A stretch of 64,000 nucleotides of DNA from Synanceia verrucosa (GCA_029721515.1 CM056559.1:13047501-13111500); one strand, 5' to 3'. Counted from the stretch's first letter, positions 47,226 to 59,242 are shown. Made by a program: numbers and translations. The notes: generated from the letters alone by a model not told the origin.

Positions 47226-49825
47226 CATTGTAGGATGCTCACTAGTGGTCACACTAGTCAGCAACTGATTTTAGGAAGCCAGCTGACAGCTCATGTATGA
47301 GGCTGTGCTTTGATTTTAGGAGGAGGGAAGAGAGTTTAGAAGGGAGCTTAGAAGAGTTAGAGGGCACAGAGGAGAAGGATGGAAAAAGGTGTGTTGAGAG
47401 AGATATGCCAAGTTGAAAGACCTGTCCCTCCACTTTTCTGCCCTGTCAGCTTTCGAAAGAGAGATAGCGAGACCAACGGCAAGCCAAATGGGCAGAGTAT
47501 AAAAGAGGAAATGGAAGAAAGCAGACCTGACAGAGGGGCAGGGGGGTGGGAGATAAGGTATTTCTGGCGAGGGAGAGCAGACAGAGTATAGTGCCAAACA
47601 TCAGACGATTATCTGATCGCAGCATCTGATCAAAACATAGATCATAAATAAAGAAAGGTCTATCAACATGCACTACCCGATGGAGGCTACAGACAAATCT
47701 TGCATCCCAGATTGGAAGGGTCAGGCCACATTCATGGCCACTGAACAATTAATCTTCTTCACATCATGCCCCAAGTGTGATTGTTTAAAAAAAAACAATG
47801 AACTCCTTAAGATTAACCAAATGCACTGAATAACTTTTATGAAAAACACACACTGACGAATTAGTTTGGATACTGTAACAGCTATCTCCTGTTTAAGATT
47901 AAGCTAATTATAATGGGGAGTTGTGGAAAAAAAGAGGTGAAGACCTGTCATGTGGGCGGTGCATGTGAAGTATTTCAAACCCAAACTGCTTCAACACCAC
48001 CTCTTATATAAGTAACAAAATGAGATATAGTAGAAGCCAAAACCAGTGAGTTATGGAGACATGAGCCACCTTTAAAATATATACGCTTACTTACTCGCAT
48101 TCTTGCTGAGAGTTAGACGAGAAAATCACCACTTTTCAAAATCTGCCTTCTAGCATTTCTTAATCTTACTAAATGACTTTATATCTTATTTATTTTAGTG
48201 TAAAAATGCAGAGTTCAGGTTTTATGTGTTGGGTTATGAAGTAATAATAATAATTTGTAATGAGCTGGGTTAGCTGCTTTTGTTTACAGATTTAATGCTA
48301 AGCTAAGCTAATATGGACTGAGCTGAGAGTGGATCTTCTCAATTAACTCAGTAAGAAAGCAATGAGCTTGTTTCCCGATATTGTTTAATTTGTGATTACC
48401 ACGTATCTACTTTACATTACAAAGCAGCTCTTTAAATGAGAAGTCCTTCAGTTATTTGTTAATGCATGTTTCTCTGCAGAATGATTTACCTCCACTGAGT
48501 CTTCTTTTGGCTAAGCTAATTCAATTTACAAGCCAATAAAGCTCTTCTGAAATTGAGCCGAGTCGGGGACACAGTAGAGGAGACTTTGAGAATGCACAGA
48601 TGTTTAGTCGTTGTAAAGCTGAGCCATCTGATTGGCATGGTGGATGCAGATAACAGAGGAGCAGGAAAATGATCTGAAAAGAAAGAAGGAGGTGCTAGGT
48701 GCATGGAAAGAGACAGGATAAAAGAGATGCAACAAAAAAAGGAAAGTTGATTAGACCAGCGGATGAAAGAGGGGGAAAGATAAAATGAAGAACATGAAGA
48801 GAATAAAGATGGGAAAGAGAAATGTGGAGTTTTTGGGTGGAAGATAGCAGAGAGCTAGGGAGAGAGGGAGTTCATGAACAGAACTGGAAAAAGTATGAGA
48901 ATAAACATTTGGAAAGTTATAATTGAAGGGGAGATGAGAGTTTGAGCAGGGAGGAAGGGAGAGAGGATAGAGGGGATGAAATAATGCAAAGCGAGTGACT
49001 GACGGATATGAAAAGAGACAGAGTAGGAGTGTGAAAAGAGTGATAGAGTGTGAGAGCAGCACCACAAAGAAGAGACAGGAGTGGGAGGGAGTGTGCTGAA
49101 TAAGCAGTGAAAGTGAAAACAACACAGAGCATAGAAGGAGAGGAGAGAGAAGTTTGGAAAGAGAGAATAGAAAGTTTATGAGCACACAGGGAGGCGCCAC
49201 CCCAAAAGTGAGAGAAACACTGATGAATAAGAATGGAGGATAATAAGGGGAGGGAAATAGCAGTTTTAAGAAGATGCAGATTAGATGGATATTGAGCTTC
49301 TTCCTCAGCATTCGTCTGACAAACAAAGCTAATGAGACTGACTCAACGATAAAATGCACTGATGCATTTTTGTGAGTAAGAAATAAAGAGAACAGAGAAA
49401 GGTGGTGGTGGTGGTGGTGGTGTCCGTCTGTTTGGGGTTACCATGGAAGTCAGTGTTAACAGTGTTACTGTCATTAACGGTGTCGCATGTAGTTCATTTT
49501 CCTGTACCAGCAGCCACCTTCGTCAAATTTGTAAAACGTATTCGGTGTGTTATCAATGAAAGGCCACTACACTGAAAGTAACTGCTCAATACACAAGCAA
49601 CTGCAGAGCCTCATCACAGAGTAGCAGAAGTCCAACTTTATTTCCACATTAGAGAAAAGATAGCTTACTAGCAAGCACCTATCAGCAACATTTCAAAGTA
49701 TAGGAGCAACTCATAACTCTTGACTGTAGAAGCAAGTGGAATAAAGTGCTAATGTTCATCTGTAACACCGTGTCACAAGTTAATTAACCAGTGAGGAAAT
49801 GTCATCGCTATGGCACAGTGGTAAA
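47226..49825. other. Unannotated DNA with long purine-rich tracts
   Basis: 47320-47590 and about 48640-49260 are strongly A/G-rich on the plus strand. The 202-residue minus frame at 48751-49359 is long because its C/T-rich coding strand rarely makes stops, and the translation is only Leu/Ser/Phe/Pro. A (GGT)n run lies at 49401-49422. No gene supported. Confidence 0.45.
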
Positions 49826-50000
49826 CAGTAACAGAGTACATTTACTTGAGTACTGTACTTAAGTACATTTTTTAAGTATCAGTACTTATTTTTGGATACT
49901 AATGACTTTTCACTTTATTTGAAAGCCAAATATTGCACTCCACTACATTTCTAGGAAGCTTGTCGTTACTCGTTCCTTGTAGGCTCTGCAAAGCTTTGTA
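49826..50000. repeat. Dispersed fish repeat, left part
   Basis: gagtacatttacttgagtac, tgtacttaagtac and ttgcactccactacattt are the left end of a repeat very common in fish. Matching right-end words (tacttttgaatacttaagta) occur at 50928-51010. The intervening 900 bp is largely other sequence. Confidence 0.5.
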
Positions 50001-50130
50001 GTCAGCTGTTGTTTTTTTCCTTTTACTCTAAACACACAGGCTGCTGCAATGACATTAATGCTCTGAAGGGGATATGTCCCCTGTCCCCAGCAACATCTGC
50101 ATGCATGGTTCACAGATACTTGGGTATCCG

Positions 50131-50860
50131 AATTTGGCACAGAAAAAAATCATTTTTTGATAGTCGATAGGATCGGAGCTTTTCAGTCTGTGCTACACAA
50201 GTATTGAAGTTCGGTAGCCAGCCCCGAATTGTGATGCCCTAATGGATGCATTCATAATTGCAACATGGCTTTCCAAATGTAAACATTCTCTTTGCAAAAT
50301 AAGACACCAACTTTAACTTGTGTTTAGTAAAAGTGCCATTATTTTAAAGTGCATTTGCTGGGAAACTGAATGGCCATATTGAATATATTCTCATGTTCTT
50401 GCTGTTATTGTACTGTTATATTGTTTGTATTGTCGGTTTTGCACTATATTGCATTTCTGCACTATTCTGCACTGTATATACTTTTAGAAATCTTTTTGAA
50501 GCTCTTCTCTGGCCATGACTTGTCAAATAATGCAATCATTAAATTATAAACTGCACATTTACCATTCATACAACACACTGGAATTAATTCCAAACCAGAG
50601 ACGAAATGTTAGTCAGGCACTGGACGAGCTAGCTTGTTAGCCATTGCTGGCGATCCACTTGTTGTTCTTGTTGTTGTTGTTGTAATACCTCATCAAGCAT
50701 GCCATTAGACCTTGCATGCTGCGTTTCCTGGAGGATCAGAGGCTCATGGAGCAGTCGAACATCGATTATAAAAACCAGATACCAATATTTCCTTGATATT
50801 TGATTTTTATGTTAATATTGGCTGATAATATCTGAGACATCCCTAATTTCAAATGTCTTT
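50131..50860. mobile_element. Decayed hAT-like sequence nested in the repeat
   Basis: gtcgataggatcggagcttt, attgtgatgccctaatgg, then taccaatatttccttgatat and tatctgagacatccctaatt carry the same word types as the 46.1 kb and 8.6 kb fragments. The copy is very decayed and the borders are approximate. Confidence 0.35.
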
Positions 50861-50927
50861 TGTGTTTACTGCGAACAAACTTCATTTCTGCATTCAAGAA
50901 CTCGCTGTACAACCTGAGAAAATTATT

Positions 50928-51010
50928 AGAAAATGTACTTCGTACTTTTGAATACTTAAGTATTTTTTGCTAGTTTGAGTAAAATTTAACCAAGAAATTT
51001 TTACTTGTAT
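50928..51010. repeat. Dispersed fish repeat, right part
   Basis: aaaatgtacttcgtactttt and gaatacttaagtattttttg complete the repeat started at 49826. Confidence 0.45.
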
Positions 51011-51729
51011 TTATTGTTATAATATTTTTCTTATATTTTTGAAAATTTCCTCAAAACATGAAGTCCAATACATATTACAAAAATAACTCAGCTGTTAAAG
51101 AGAATGTCAGGCAAACAGTGGGTGATTATGTACAAGCACATTGACACAGATCCCAGATACAAATGGACTCAAACAAATTGACTCCTGAATCAAACCACAA
51201 ACAGCAATTTAGAAGACATGGCAGCATGAAGTGACAAAACAGCCTCCAGTAAAATACCACATGCACTTCATATGTGTGTGTAACAATGCCATTGTAGTTA
51301 CAGCTGCTGTGATAATTTCATTGATATCCCTTCAGGCAAGGTGTTGCATGGAAACAAGCTTTCTGAGGGGATTGTGAGGGAAAATAAAAGGATTTCTACA
51401 GAGCAGCTACGTGGCAATTCTTGGGATTTAAGTTGGATAACAACTGAAATCCAGCTGCTCTTTCATCAAGCTGCAGGCTAAATGTGTATATAAAAGCAAA
51501 GCACTGTTGTGCCATGCCCCATCAAAAGGCGGCGTGTCAATATCAATATAGTAGACAATATTCCTGTATAAACGTTTTCATTTATCATGAGATTAATTGA
51601 TTTATTGATTATCGTGACAAGCCTACTACTGCGTTGTTAGTTTCCTTGATGTTTTGAATGGAGTTCTGCTTCATGACCTGCCATCACGTCTCTGTCAACA
51701 CATTTTGGGCAGTTCGCGTTGTGCGAAGG
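51011..51729. other. Unannotated AT-rich DNA
   Basis: No gene recognised. Confidence 0.3.
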
Positions 51730-51818
51730 TTTGAACTTGGGCTGTCGAAATTATTGCGTAACGAGATTAATCTGTGTTAACGCACTAATTTCGACAGCCA
51801 CCCTAGTTCAAAACTTTA
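51730..51818. repeat. Short hairpin element with inverted ends
   Basis: ggctgtcgaaattattgcgt and the complement of aacgcactaatttcgacagcc pair with one mismatch around a short centre (aacgagattaatctgtgtt). Outer sequences (gtttgaact; agttcaaaac) also pair. A related but decayed ggctgtcaa word starts an AT-rich stretch at 13426. It may be the terminal part of a larger DNA transposon family. Confidence 0.7.
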
Positions 51819-52050
51819 CACACTAATGAAACATGGCATGCTCACTACAGTTTGCATCTAGTCAGCATGAATGTACTATAGAAACAGTAGCGATGAGGAG
51901 TCAAGTAGTGCTGCTCTGATTATTTGATTATGGTATGTAGGATTTAGTGGTATCTAGCAGTGAGGCTGAGGTTTGTAACCAACCGAACACCCCTTCGCTC
52001 ACTCCTCATATTCCAAATGTGTCCGAGAACCATGATGGCCTTCAGGTGAC

Positions 52051-52271
52051 ATCCATATCTACCACTTATCTTCACACAGGGTTGCGGGGGGGGGGGGGGG
52101 GCGAGAGCCAAACCCAGCTGTCTTAGGGTGAAAGGCAGGGTACACCCTGGACAAGTTGCCAGTTCATCACAGGGCACATAGAGACAGACAACCACTCACA
52201 CTCACATTGACACCTATGGTCATTTTAAATTATCCAGTTAACCTAATCCCCATGCATGTTCTTGGATGGTG
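52051..52271 (-). mobile_element. tRNA-derived SINE, copy 7, head missing
   Basis: From the tail (complement of atctaccacttatcttcaca) the copy follows the reference through a (G)16-17 run and ccctggacaagttgccagtt to taatccccatgcatgttctt. It then ends at ggatggtgg. The tRNA-like head is absent, an odd truncation because SINE copies usually lose the 5' end gradually. Confidence 0.7.
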
Positions 52272-54405
52272 GTGCTGTGCTGCTCACCTGAAAACTCTGT
52301 TGCCACTGCTGTGTTACGTTGACACAGTACTGTTATTTGGTATTTTATAAGCCACTGGCTGTGCTCAGAGTCTAATGTTACCCTGGGAGAGGAATCTTTG
52401 CAGTGCTGAGAATAAATCAGTTCTCTTCATATTCTGTATTCATATAATAATTTGCATTTTGAGCAACTGAATCATCTCATTATCATTACTTTCGCTTCTA
52501 AACCCAGTTTCTCAATCTCAATCCAGTCTGCCAAAGACAATGAAGGGAAAACAACAGATCAGTCAATAAAACTGTAAAAATAAATAAAACTGTAGTCAAA
52601 TCATTCGTTGCATGTGAAAGACGATTTGTGAGCACTAGACAACTCTGTGAGGCAGCACAGTTTGGTATATTGTAGGGTTTAGGATGTTTTCTCAAGAAAA
52701 AAAAAACACAGAGGAATCAAGCTCTTCAAATGCTTTCAGTACCTGCAGCAACTTCTAAAGTACAAGATACGGATCCTGGAAAAAAAAAATGGTGCGATGC
52801 CGTTGGGTTTCTGCCGCCAGGGCTAAGTGAGGGTGAGAACATGACAAATGTCAGAAGTGACACTGCAGAAAGATGAGAGGAGGAGCCGTTCGCACACTAG
52901 GAGATTCGCCCCTGCTGACGGAAAGAGATAAACACTGTGTATTAATCTTGTGTGTTTTATATATGTGTGCGCGATGTGTGTGTGTGAGAGAGAAATCCTC
53001 TAGTGCACTGTGAGAGCTATGTCTTTGTTACTTTGACAATGGTGCTCTGACACAAATGAAAAACATTCTCTTTTCCCCCCTCCTCTGTCAAACACTTTTA
53101 TCTTCCCCTCTCCAACTGTCAGCGTTTCTCTCCATATTTTCCTCACACACTCTGATTCTCCATTTGTGTAGCTCAGCGTTTCTCCTGCCGCCTCTCTCCT
53201 TCTGCCTCCTCTTGTCTTCATTAGCTTTCCTTCTCCTGTTTTCATTTCATCATTTTTACTCTGAATTTGGTATCAAGGCAGCAGAGAGTGAGGAAGTACA
53301 GAAAGAAAGGGAGGGAAGTAGAGAATACAAGCTGTGTGTGAAGGAGAGAGGGAGAAATGGGGATAGGGTACATGGATAGGAAAAGAAGAAGAAAAGGGAA
53401 AAGGCACTGTCAGAGCGATATCAGAGGGGAGGAAATGAGAGAGAGGCTGAAAGAAAAGTTAACAGGCAGAAAAACAGAAGCAGAAGAGAGAAAGAACATA
53501 AAAAGGAGAAGGGGAAAGAAATGGCAGGGGGATGGCACTCTGTGCTACTGTGGAGCCTGCAGCAGGATAAGTGATCCCAGTGGTAGATAGAAGGTCAGAT
53601 ACACACTGACAGTCAGACTACTGCTTAACCCTGCACTCTGACCACACACACACACACACACACACACATTCATAGACGCAAACATAGCTGATGTGAGGCA
53701 GACAGACTGAGAGCAGGATGGCTGTCAAAACATCAGCATCTGCTCAGCATCACACATAACGCTCAGAGCAAACACACACACACACGTTATGTGTGCCTTC
53801 AGAGCACACACACACACACACACAAATGTACATCTTGCAAACAGCATTCCGAACAGCGCTTTGAGGGATCGAGGCTAATATTTGATAAAACTTGTGCTAC
53901 CCCAGCTGGGGTTTAGCTAAAACACACACTCAAGCAAGCACAGACACGTACGTAAACACACACGCATGCAGCCAAGCAACAGCCCATTTTACCCATAAAG
54001 TTGTGTTGAAACAAAGTCACAGAGATATAAAGGAAACCAAATTTGTGTGCACTTATTACATTAGATCCTATTGCAACTGTATACATATTGTATCACCTTT
54101 GTGTTTTACTAGTGTGTGTGCGTGTGTATGCGTGGCTAATTGATTGTCCTCGTCAGCCCTGCTGTTCAGACTGCAGTAGCTGTCAGCAGGAGCCCACTGC
54201 TACTCTAACAAGCCTTACAACACACACATACACACACACACTTTCATACTCTCTCTCACACACACATTTTCACATTAGCCCTTAATGTACAAACACACAT
54301 TTAAATGCACACATTGGGGTAGCTCATTAAATGTAAAATCAAATGCAAGCCCGTAATCCAACCTTACACAAAAACAGAAATGTGCCCTGTTGTTTGGTTA
54401 GCAGG
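52272..54405. other. Unannotated DNA with opposed pyrimidine and purine tracts
   Basis: 53070-53250 is pyrimidine-rich and 53280-53535 purine-rich on the plus strand. Frames there are compositional. CA runs lie at 53643-53668, 53771-53784 and 53808-53823. No gene supported. Confidence 0.4.
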
Positions 54406-54426
54406 AACCCTAACCCTAACCCTAAC
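54406..54426. repeat. Interstitial telomeric repeat, (CCCTAA)3.5
   Basis: aaccctaaccctaaccctaa followed by c: exact vertebrate telomere units read on the C-rich strand. It lies 12 bp before a miniature transposon target site. It is too short to be a functional telomere. Confidence 0.9.
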
Positions 54427-54437
54427 GCACACTCTGC

Positions 54438-54867
54438 ATCAAGCCAAGGTTATTATTGTTAAAGAAAACGAATGAAATGATGGAAAGTAGACTTGAAACC
54501 GTACGGCTCCTCACGATCTGACGCTTCTCGGCGCTTCTCATTGGAGCAAAGCTTTGACTATTTTGATTTGCAGCAGTCAGGCACACTCCTGTATTTAATC
54601 CCAGAAGCAATATTACACACATTTTGCACTGTTACGGTTGTTGTGGACGGTTGGTTGTTCAACAGTGAATGAATCCATTTTTTTTTTTAAAATGTTATCT
54701 TTTGTTGAGTTTTGTTCTTTTTGAATCCTGCACCTGACAAATATACCCAAAGTATGAAAATACTAAAATTAATAAAAACTAACTAAAAATTCGAGAAAAA
54801 AAGTCAAAACAAAATGAAAATGAACTATGATGAAAAATCCAAAACTATTATAACCTTGTATCAAGCC
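54438..54867. mobile_element. Miniature inverted-repeat element with 8-bp target duplication
   Basis: The direct repeat atcaagcc at 54438-54445 and 54860-54867 flanks a 414-bp element. Its ends are inverted: aaggttattattgtta at the left and the complement of the right end, aaggttataatagtt. An 8-bp duplication is the hallmark of hAT elements. The right half is a run of short aaaa/actaa words; there is no coding frame. Confidence 0.65.
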
Positions 54868-54894
54868 ACACATACTACAAATATCACACATTCT

Positions 54895-54919
54895 ACACAC
54901 ACACACACACACACACACA
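54895..54919. repeat. (AC)n microsatellite
   Basis: A 25-base dinucleotide run 28 bp after the miniature element. Confidence 0.95.
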
Positions 54920-55802
54920 GGGAGGATATTGCTAATGAAGAGTGTGTAAATACTCTCCATCACAGTGCAGGAGGTCACACTGGGACAAGCCCCTCTCATC
55001 CCTCATTCCTCTGCTTCCCTCCATCCTGTTCCTCCTTCAAACCCTCCTCACAATCTGTCGTTACAACTTTGACACCCACCTGCTCCTTCACTCTCTCCTT
55101 CTGGCAGTCATGGATTTCTGGTTTATCTATCACTCCCCCCTTTCTCTCTTTCTGTCTTCCTGTCTCCTCCCTGTCTCTCATGTCTCCTTTCTCTTCTCAA
55201 TTTTTCCTCTGAATTTATTTTCCATCCTCCTCACTTAGCAAGATGGAGTTTTCTGTCAGGTACTGTTCTGTCACACCTCCTTTACCCTTTTTGCAACACT
55301 GTAGGTGTGTGTGTTTGTGTGTTTGATTACGACTCATGAGCATGTAGTCATGTGCAAGACACCACAAGCTCTAAAATTAACGTGTGTGTATCTCTATGAT
55401 TTACTGGAAGTTTGTGTATGTGACTTTTTTGTGTGTTATCCTTGTCAATGAATTGTATGTCAGCTGTCATCTGTAACCAAGATCTTAGCGGTTGGACAAA
55501 AACATAACAAGCTGTCACTGTAGAAACACTCACATTTACTTTATATTCAAGAAATACTTACTGTATCTGTAAAATAACGTGCATGTGACACAGTTCAAAT
55601 AAACAAATTCATGTGAGGAAACTGAGATGTATTGGGGGTCTATTGTACCTAAGTGGTGTGCAAATGTGTAGATGTGTCGACTATGAAACATGCTTTAATC
55701 AGCGTTTGTAATGCATTTTTCTGCAGAGCTTCTCTCAGACTCTCCCTCTCTTTCTTTAAATGTATGTGTTATTGCTGCTCAGTTTTTAAGAATCTCATGT
55801 GG
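54920..55802. other. Unannotated DNA, pyrimidine-rich at 54975-55240
   Basis: The overlapping plus frames at 54814-55238 come from the C/T-rich tract and have no domain. No gene supported. Confidence 0.4.
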
Positions 55803-55904
55803 ATATATACGTATATATGTATATATACATATATATACACATATATACACACACACACACACATATATGTATATGTATACACATATATACATATACATAT
55901 ATAC
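55803..55904. repeat. TA/TATACA microsatellite, left of a transposon
   Basis: About 100 bp of alternating TA, TATG and CA units. It ends one base before the TA target of the adjacent element. Confidence 0.93.
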
Positions 55905-56677
55905 TAAGAGGCATTAAAAACGCAACATTGTTTTTTTTTATATTAATTTGAATTTTCATAATTTATTGGGCGACTTCACTTGGTATGATACTGAACATGA
56001 ATGAACAAAAGCAACAATAGAAAAATTAATCGACATGGATTACAAATGTCAGTATCTTGTGTGATCGTCGTGGCATAGACATGATGAGCACGTTGATTTC
56101 GGCCACTGGAATCGCTTCCCACTCTTCCAAGAGTGCAGTACGGAGAGCAGCAAACGTCACCGGCAGTGGAATACGACGCCGTACACGGCGATCCAGATTG
56201 TCCCAAAGGTGTTCAATCAGATTCATATCCGGGGAATAAGGCGGCCAGTCCATAACCTGCACATTATGTCTGTGCATAACGTGCCTGCAGGCGTGAGACG
56301 CCAAAATGCCTGGCTACCCTCGCTTCGGTCATTCAGGATCTCAGCATACCAATGGCCTGCTCCCTCATGTTTGCTGCTAAGCGTGGCATGGTGACCGTCT
56401 ATGACAGCTTGCATTTTTCCTCTGGGTTTTTAAAGCCTTGACCAGTTGAGCTTAAATCAACAAAAGAACTCATTGAAAGCTTTCAAACAATGTCCTAACG
56501 AATCACACATGCAAAAACAGGGATTGGTACCGTCTGCCACGTTAATTTATTGTTTGAGCTGAAAAATGTGGCTCCATAGTTTCAATAGCCAATAGTGGTA
56601 GTAAACAAAACATTTTTTGTATACAAAGTAGCTGTATCCAATTTTATTTTACATTGACTTTGTTGCGTTTTTAATGC

Positions 56678-56683
<6 letters not shown>
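55905..56683 (-). mobile_element. Tc1-like element, internally deleted, inserted in TA satellite DNA
   Basis: The 20-bp ends agaggcattaaaaacgcaac (left, from 55907) and its exact complement at the right (ending 56681) are identical. TA precedes the left end; the right flank reads gatata and is slightly altered. The element is about 775 bp, shorter than a full Tc1, because the middle of the transposase is gone. Confidence 0.88.
56026..56414 (-). pseudogene. Tc1-type transposase fragment
   Basis: On the minus strand, the C-terminal part is open from 56304 to 56026, with VMDWPPYSPDMNLIEHLWDN (final catalytic Glu) and a conserved tail (EEWEAIPVAEINVLIMSMPR). An upstream frame at 56414-56223 joins it out of frame near 56290. 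The helix-turn-helix domain and both catalytic Asp motifs are not recognisable. Confidence 0.8.
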
Positions 56684-56747
<64 letters not shown>

Positions 56748-56850
56748 CATACATATATATACATACATACATACATTCAGGATTCAGGATTCAGGATATA
56801 TATATATTCGGGATTCGGGATATGTGTGTGTGTGTACGTATATATATATA
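56683..56850. repeat. TA microsatellite and gattcag/gattcgg minisatellite, right of the transposon
   Basis: A pure (TA)30 run at 56683-56742, then CATA units, three copies of attcagg at about 56775-56797, attcggg copies at 56807-56820, and more TG/TA. Confidence 0.93.
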
Positions 56851-58425
56851 TATAGGCACCACCTCCATATGTTTGTGTTCTTGAGCCTCTTAGCCAATAC
56901 ATCTCCACTGACCTGTCCTTAGAGCTGACTCAGCGAGTGTTCGGTCCCCTCTGCATTATTCAGCAAGCTTAGCCGAGGTGTTAAACAGGAGCACATCACA
57001 GCAGAAGGACGGGAGCATTGCTAAAAGAGAAGACAAGGAGAATGTAGCGATGTTGGCTTAGTGAGATACAGAGATTAGCTCGTAGAAACACAAAGATCTC
57101 GACTTTGCTTTTGAGGATGTGGTGTGCTCACACTGGCATGAGTTGTCATCATCCCTAATTATCCAAACATGGCAGTAATGTGAGCTTGAATTCATATGTG
57201 GCTTAAATGAGCAAATCTGCTGTCACTGTTCTTTATTGCAGTGTAGAAAAATGTGAAAATTATATTTGAGATAGGGAAATATATGAGATCCAGCAAAATT
57301 TATATTCTGTTTGTTTCCACCACAGTGGATAATAAAAACGCAATTTCATCCATTCCTAAGTTATCTCATTCATTCACAACAAATAACATCCAGTTACCTG
57401 TCAATGTGCTGAAAAGATTTGAGAATGACATAAAAAATGGACGTTATCTTTTGAACTTTGCCAACACAGATTTTCCGCCCTAGTTGGCAAGAGTGCAGCT
57501 CATCCTTCTTCTTTATACCCATTAGGCTAATTTGTCCCCATCAACAGGTGTTGAGTCACAGATGCCTGAGAGGCACTTCCAAAAGCTAAGTGGATGCTAA
57601 TGTTCATCAAAAGGTCCAAAAGGACCGTTGAGACTCGCTGGTGAAGCTATGAGGACCAGCTAAAAAGCTCCAGTACCAAAGAAACTGCAGAGTGCATTGT
57701 GAGTCACAGCTTCCCAGTGATGTCTCACTTCTTTGTTTTTGTCTTTGAAATAGACAACAATTGCAAGGTAATGACAAATTTGTACAAATTGGCATACATC
57801 ACAACAAAGCAGGTGACACAAATGTGCACGTAACTTCATGGATGCGCACAAAGCAGTTATTATCTTTGCTTATTTATGAGTGGAACTCAGACATCTCTTT
57901 GGTGTAGCCCGTGCAACGTTTGATGTGTTGAGACATCCCGGGGCTTTGTGGACTCTCCTTGTTCTTTTCACACTACAGTAGCTCTCCATCTTTGCACTGC
58001 TTCTACTCCTTCTTGCTTCATCAGCTCTGTCTTTACATTCTTTATCATTTCTCTTTCACTCCTTTCTTTGTGGTCCTTCTCTACCTCACTCACCCTTTTT
58101 CTTTCATCCATTCCACTGTCCTTTACGCTTTGTCTCCTTCTTGATTCCTAACCTTTTATTGGCCTTCTCTGTATTTTTGCCTCTATCTGTATTTCCTTTT
58201 TGCCCTCCTACTTGTTCATTCTGAGCTGTGTGTAGTCGCTCTGAGAGACTGTCTAAGTAAACAGTGTTTTGGTCTGGTCATGTCTGTGGCTGTTTTTCTA
58301 ACCTCCTCTGTCCGTGTCACAGGACATGCCTTTGTGTCAGCTTCAAAGGTGTATACGCTCTCGCGCACAAATGTACTCGCATGAAACCTAAATCCTTCAA
58401 CAGAGGTATATGCTCACCCAAACCT
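56851..58425. other. Unannotated DNA, pyrimidine-rich at 57955-58210
   Basis: No gene supported. The AT-rich frame at 57253-57483 has no domain character. Confidence 0.35.
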
Positions 58426-58510
58426 CCACATAGCATGCACACACTCTGTAATGCACACTGCCATAAGGCTGACACTCTCCAAAAGCAGAGAACGCAGGCT
58501 ATGTACTGAC
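58426..58510 (+). repeat. Local duplicate, first copy (85 bp)
   Basis: From ccacatagcatgcacacact to gaacgcaggctatgtactga it matches 59490-59572 with few differences, in the same orientation about 1.06 kb away. Confidence 0.85.
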
Positions 58511-58644
58511 AACAATGATGATCATATACTATCGTCAGATCAACTCACACATTCACACTCCCAACTCATCAAATATTGAGGCTTGGTCATTAGCCCTAAG
58601 CTTCTGACTATGATGCACTACATAGCCCTCGAGTGTCACGTCAG

Positions 58645-59052
58645 TGATGGTAAAAACCTGACTCTCACCAGCTAAATGTCATTCCGCCTAGCTCCACACA
58701 TTCATCTGGTATTGCGCCATTGGAGGTGTATTTCAGGAGGCGGGCCTTATCAAAAATCCTTGCATGTGATTGGATAAATCAGTTGTCTGTCATGTATAAT
58801 GACGTGCTGCTTCAATCACTCACATCGAAACCAACCCATGACGCTGATGACAGCGACACAGGGAAAACCAAAACAGTTACGTCACGTCTATAAAAATTCC
58901 GCCTGTCGATCCTGATTGGCTCAGTCATTTTTTGCTCCCTTGAAGTCCTTCCCATCGGCTGCGAGTCCAGATGAATGTGTGGAGCTCAGTGGAGCGCTAT
59001 GTGGAGCAAGGCGGAAAAACATTCAGCTGACGAGAGTCAGGTTATGATGGTA
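58645..59052. mobile_element. hAT-like miniature element with perfect 8-bp target duplication
   Basis: tgatggta at 58645-58652 is repeated at 59045-59052. Between them the 392-bp element has long, imperfect inverted ends: acctgactctcaccagctaa at the left, acctgactctcgtcagctga on the complement of the right. Pairing extends about 60 bp inward (ttccgcctagctccacacat). It has no coding frame. The 8-bp duplication fits hAT elements. Confidence 0.85.
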
Positions 59053-59242
59053 TGGCTCTATGCTCATTATTGTGTCTTTTCAAAGTAAACACAGGACCTT
59101 CCGGTGACAACTATACATGGGGTTAGAAAAAGACCAGTTGATGTTAACTTGACTAGTGACTAATGGCTTACATGATAAAATATGTCAGAGTTGACACACG
59201 TTTCACACAAGTCCAGTGTTTATTCATACTTATTTCAGCCTA

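Noticed and set aside
48751..49359. 202-codon minus-strand open frame
   Set aside because: It lies in a purine-rich tract where the opposite strand seldom makes stop codons. The translation is Leu/Ser/Phe/Pro low complexity with other frames equally open.
54406..54426. Chromosome end
   Set aside because: Only 3.5 telomeric units are present and ordinary repeat-rich DNA continues on both sides.
54814..55238. Two overlapping plus frames of about 100-130 codons
   Set aside because: They come from a CA repeat followed by a pyrimidine-rich tract; the residues are mostly Ser, Leu, Pro and Thr-His.
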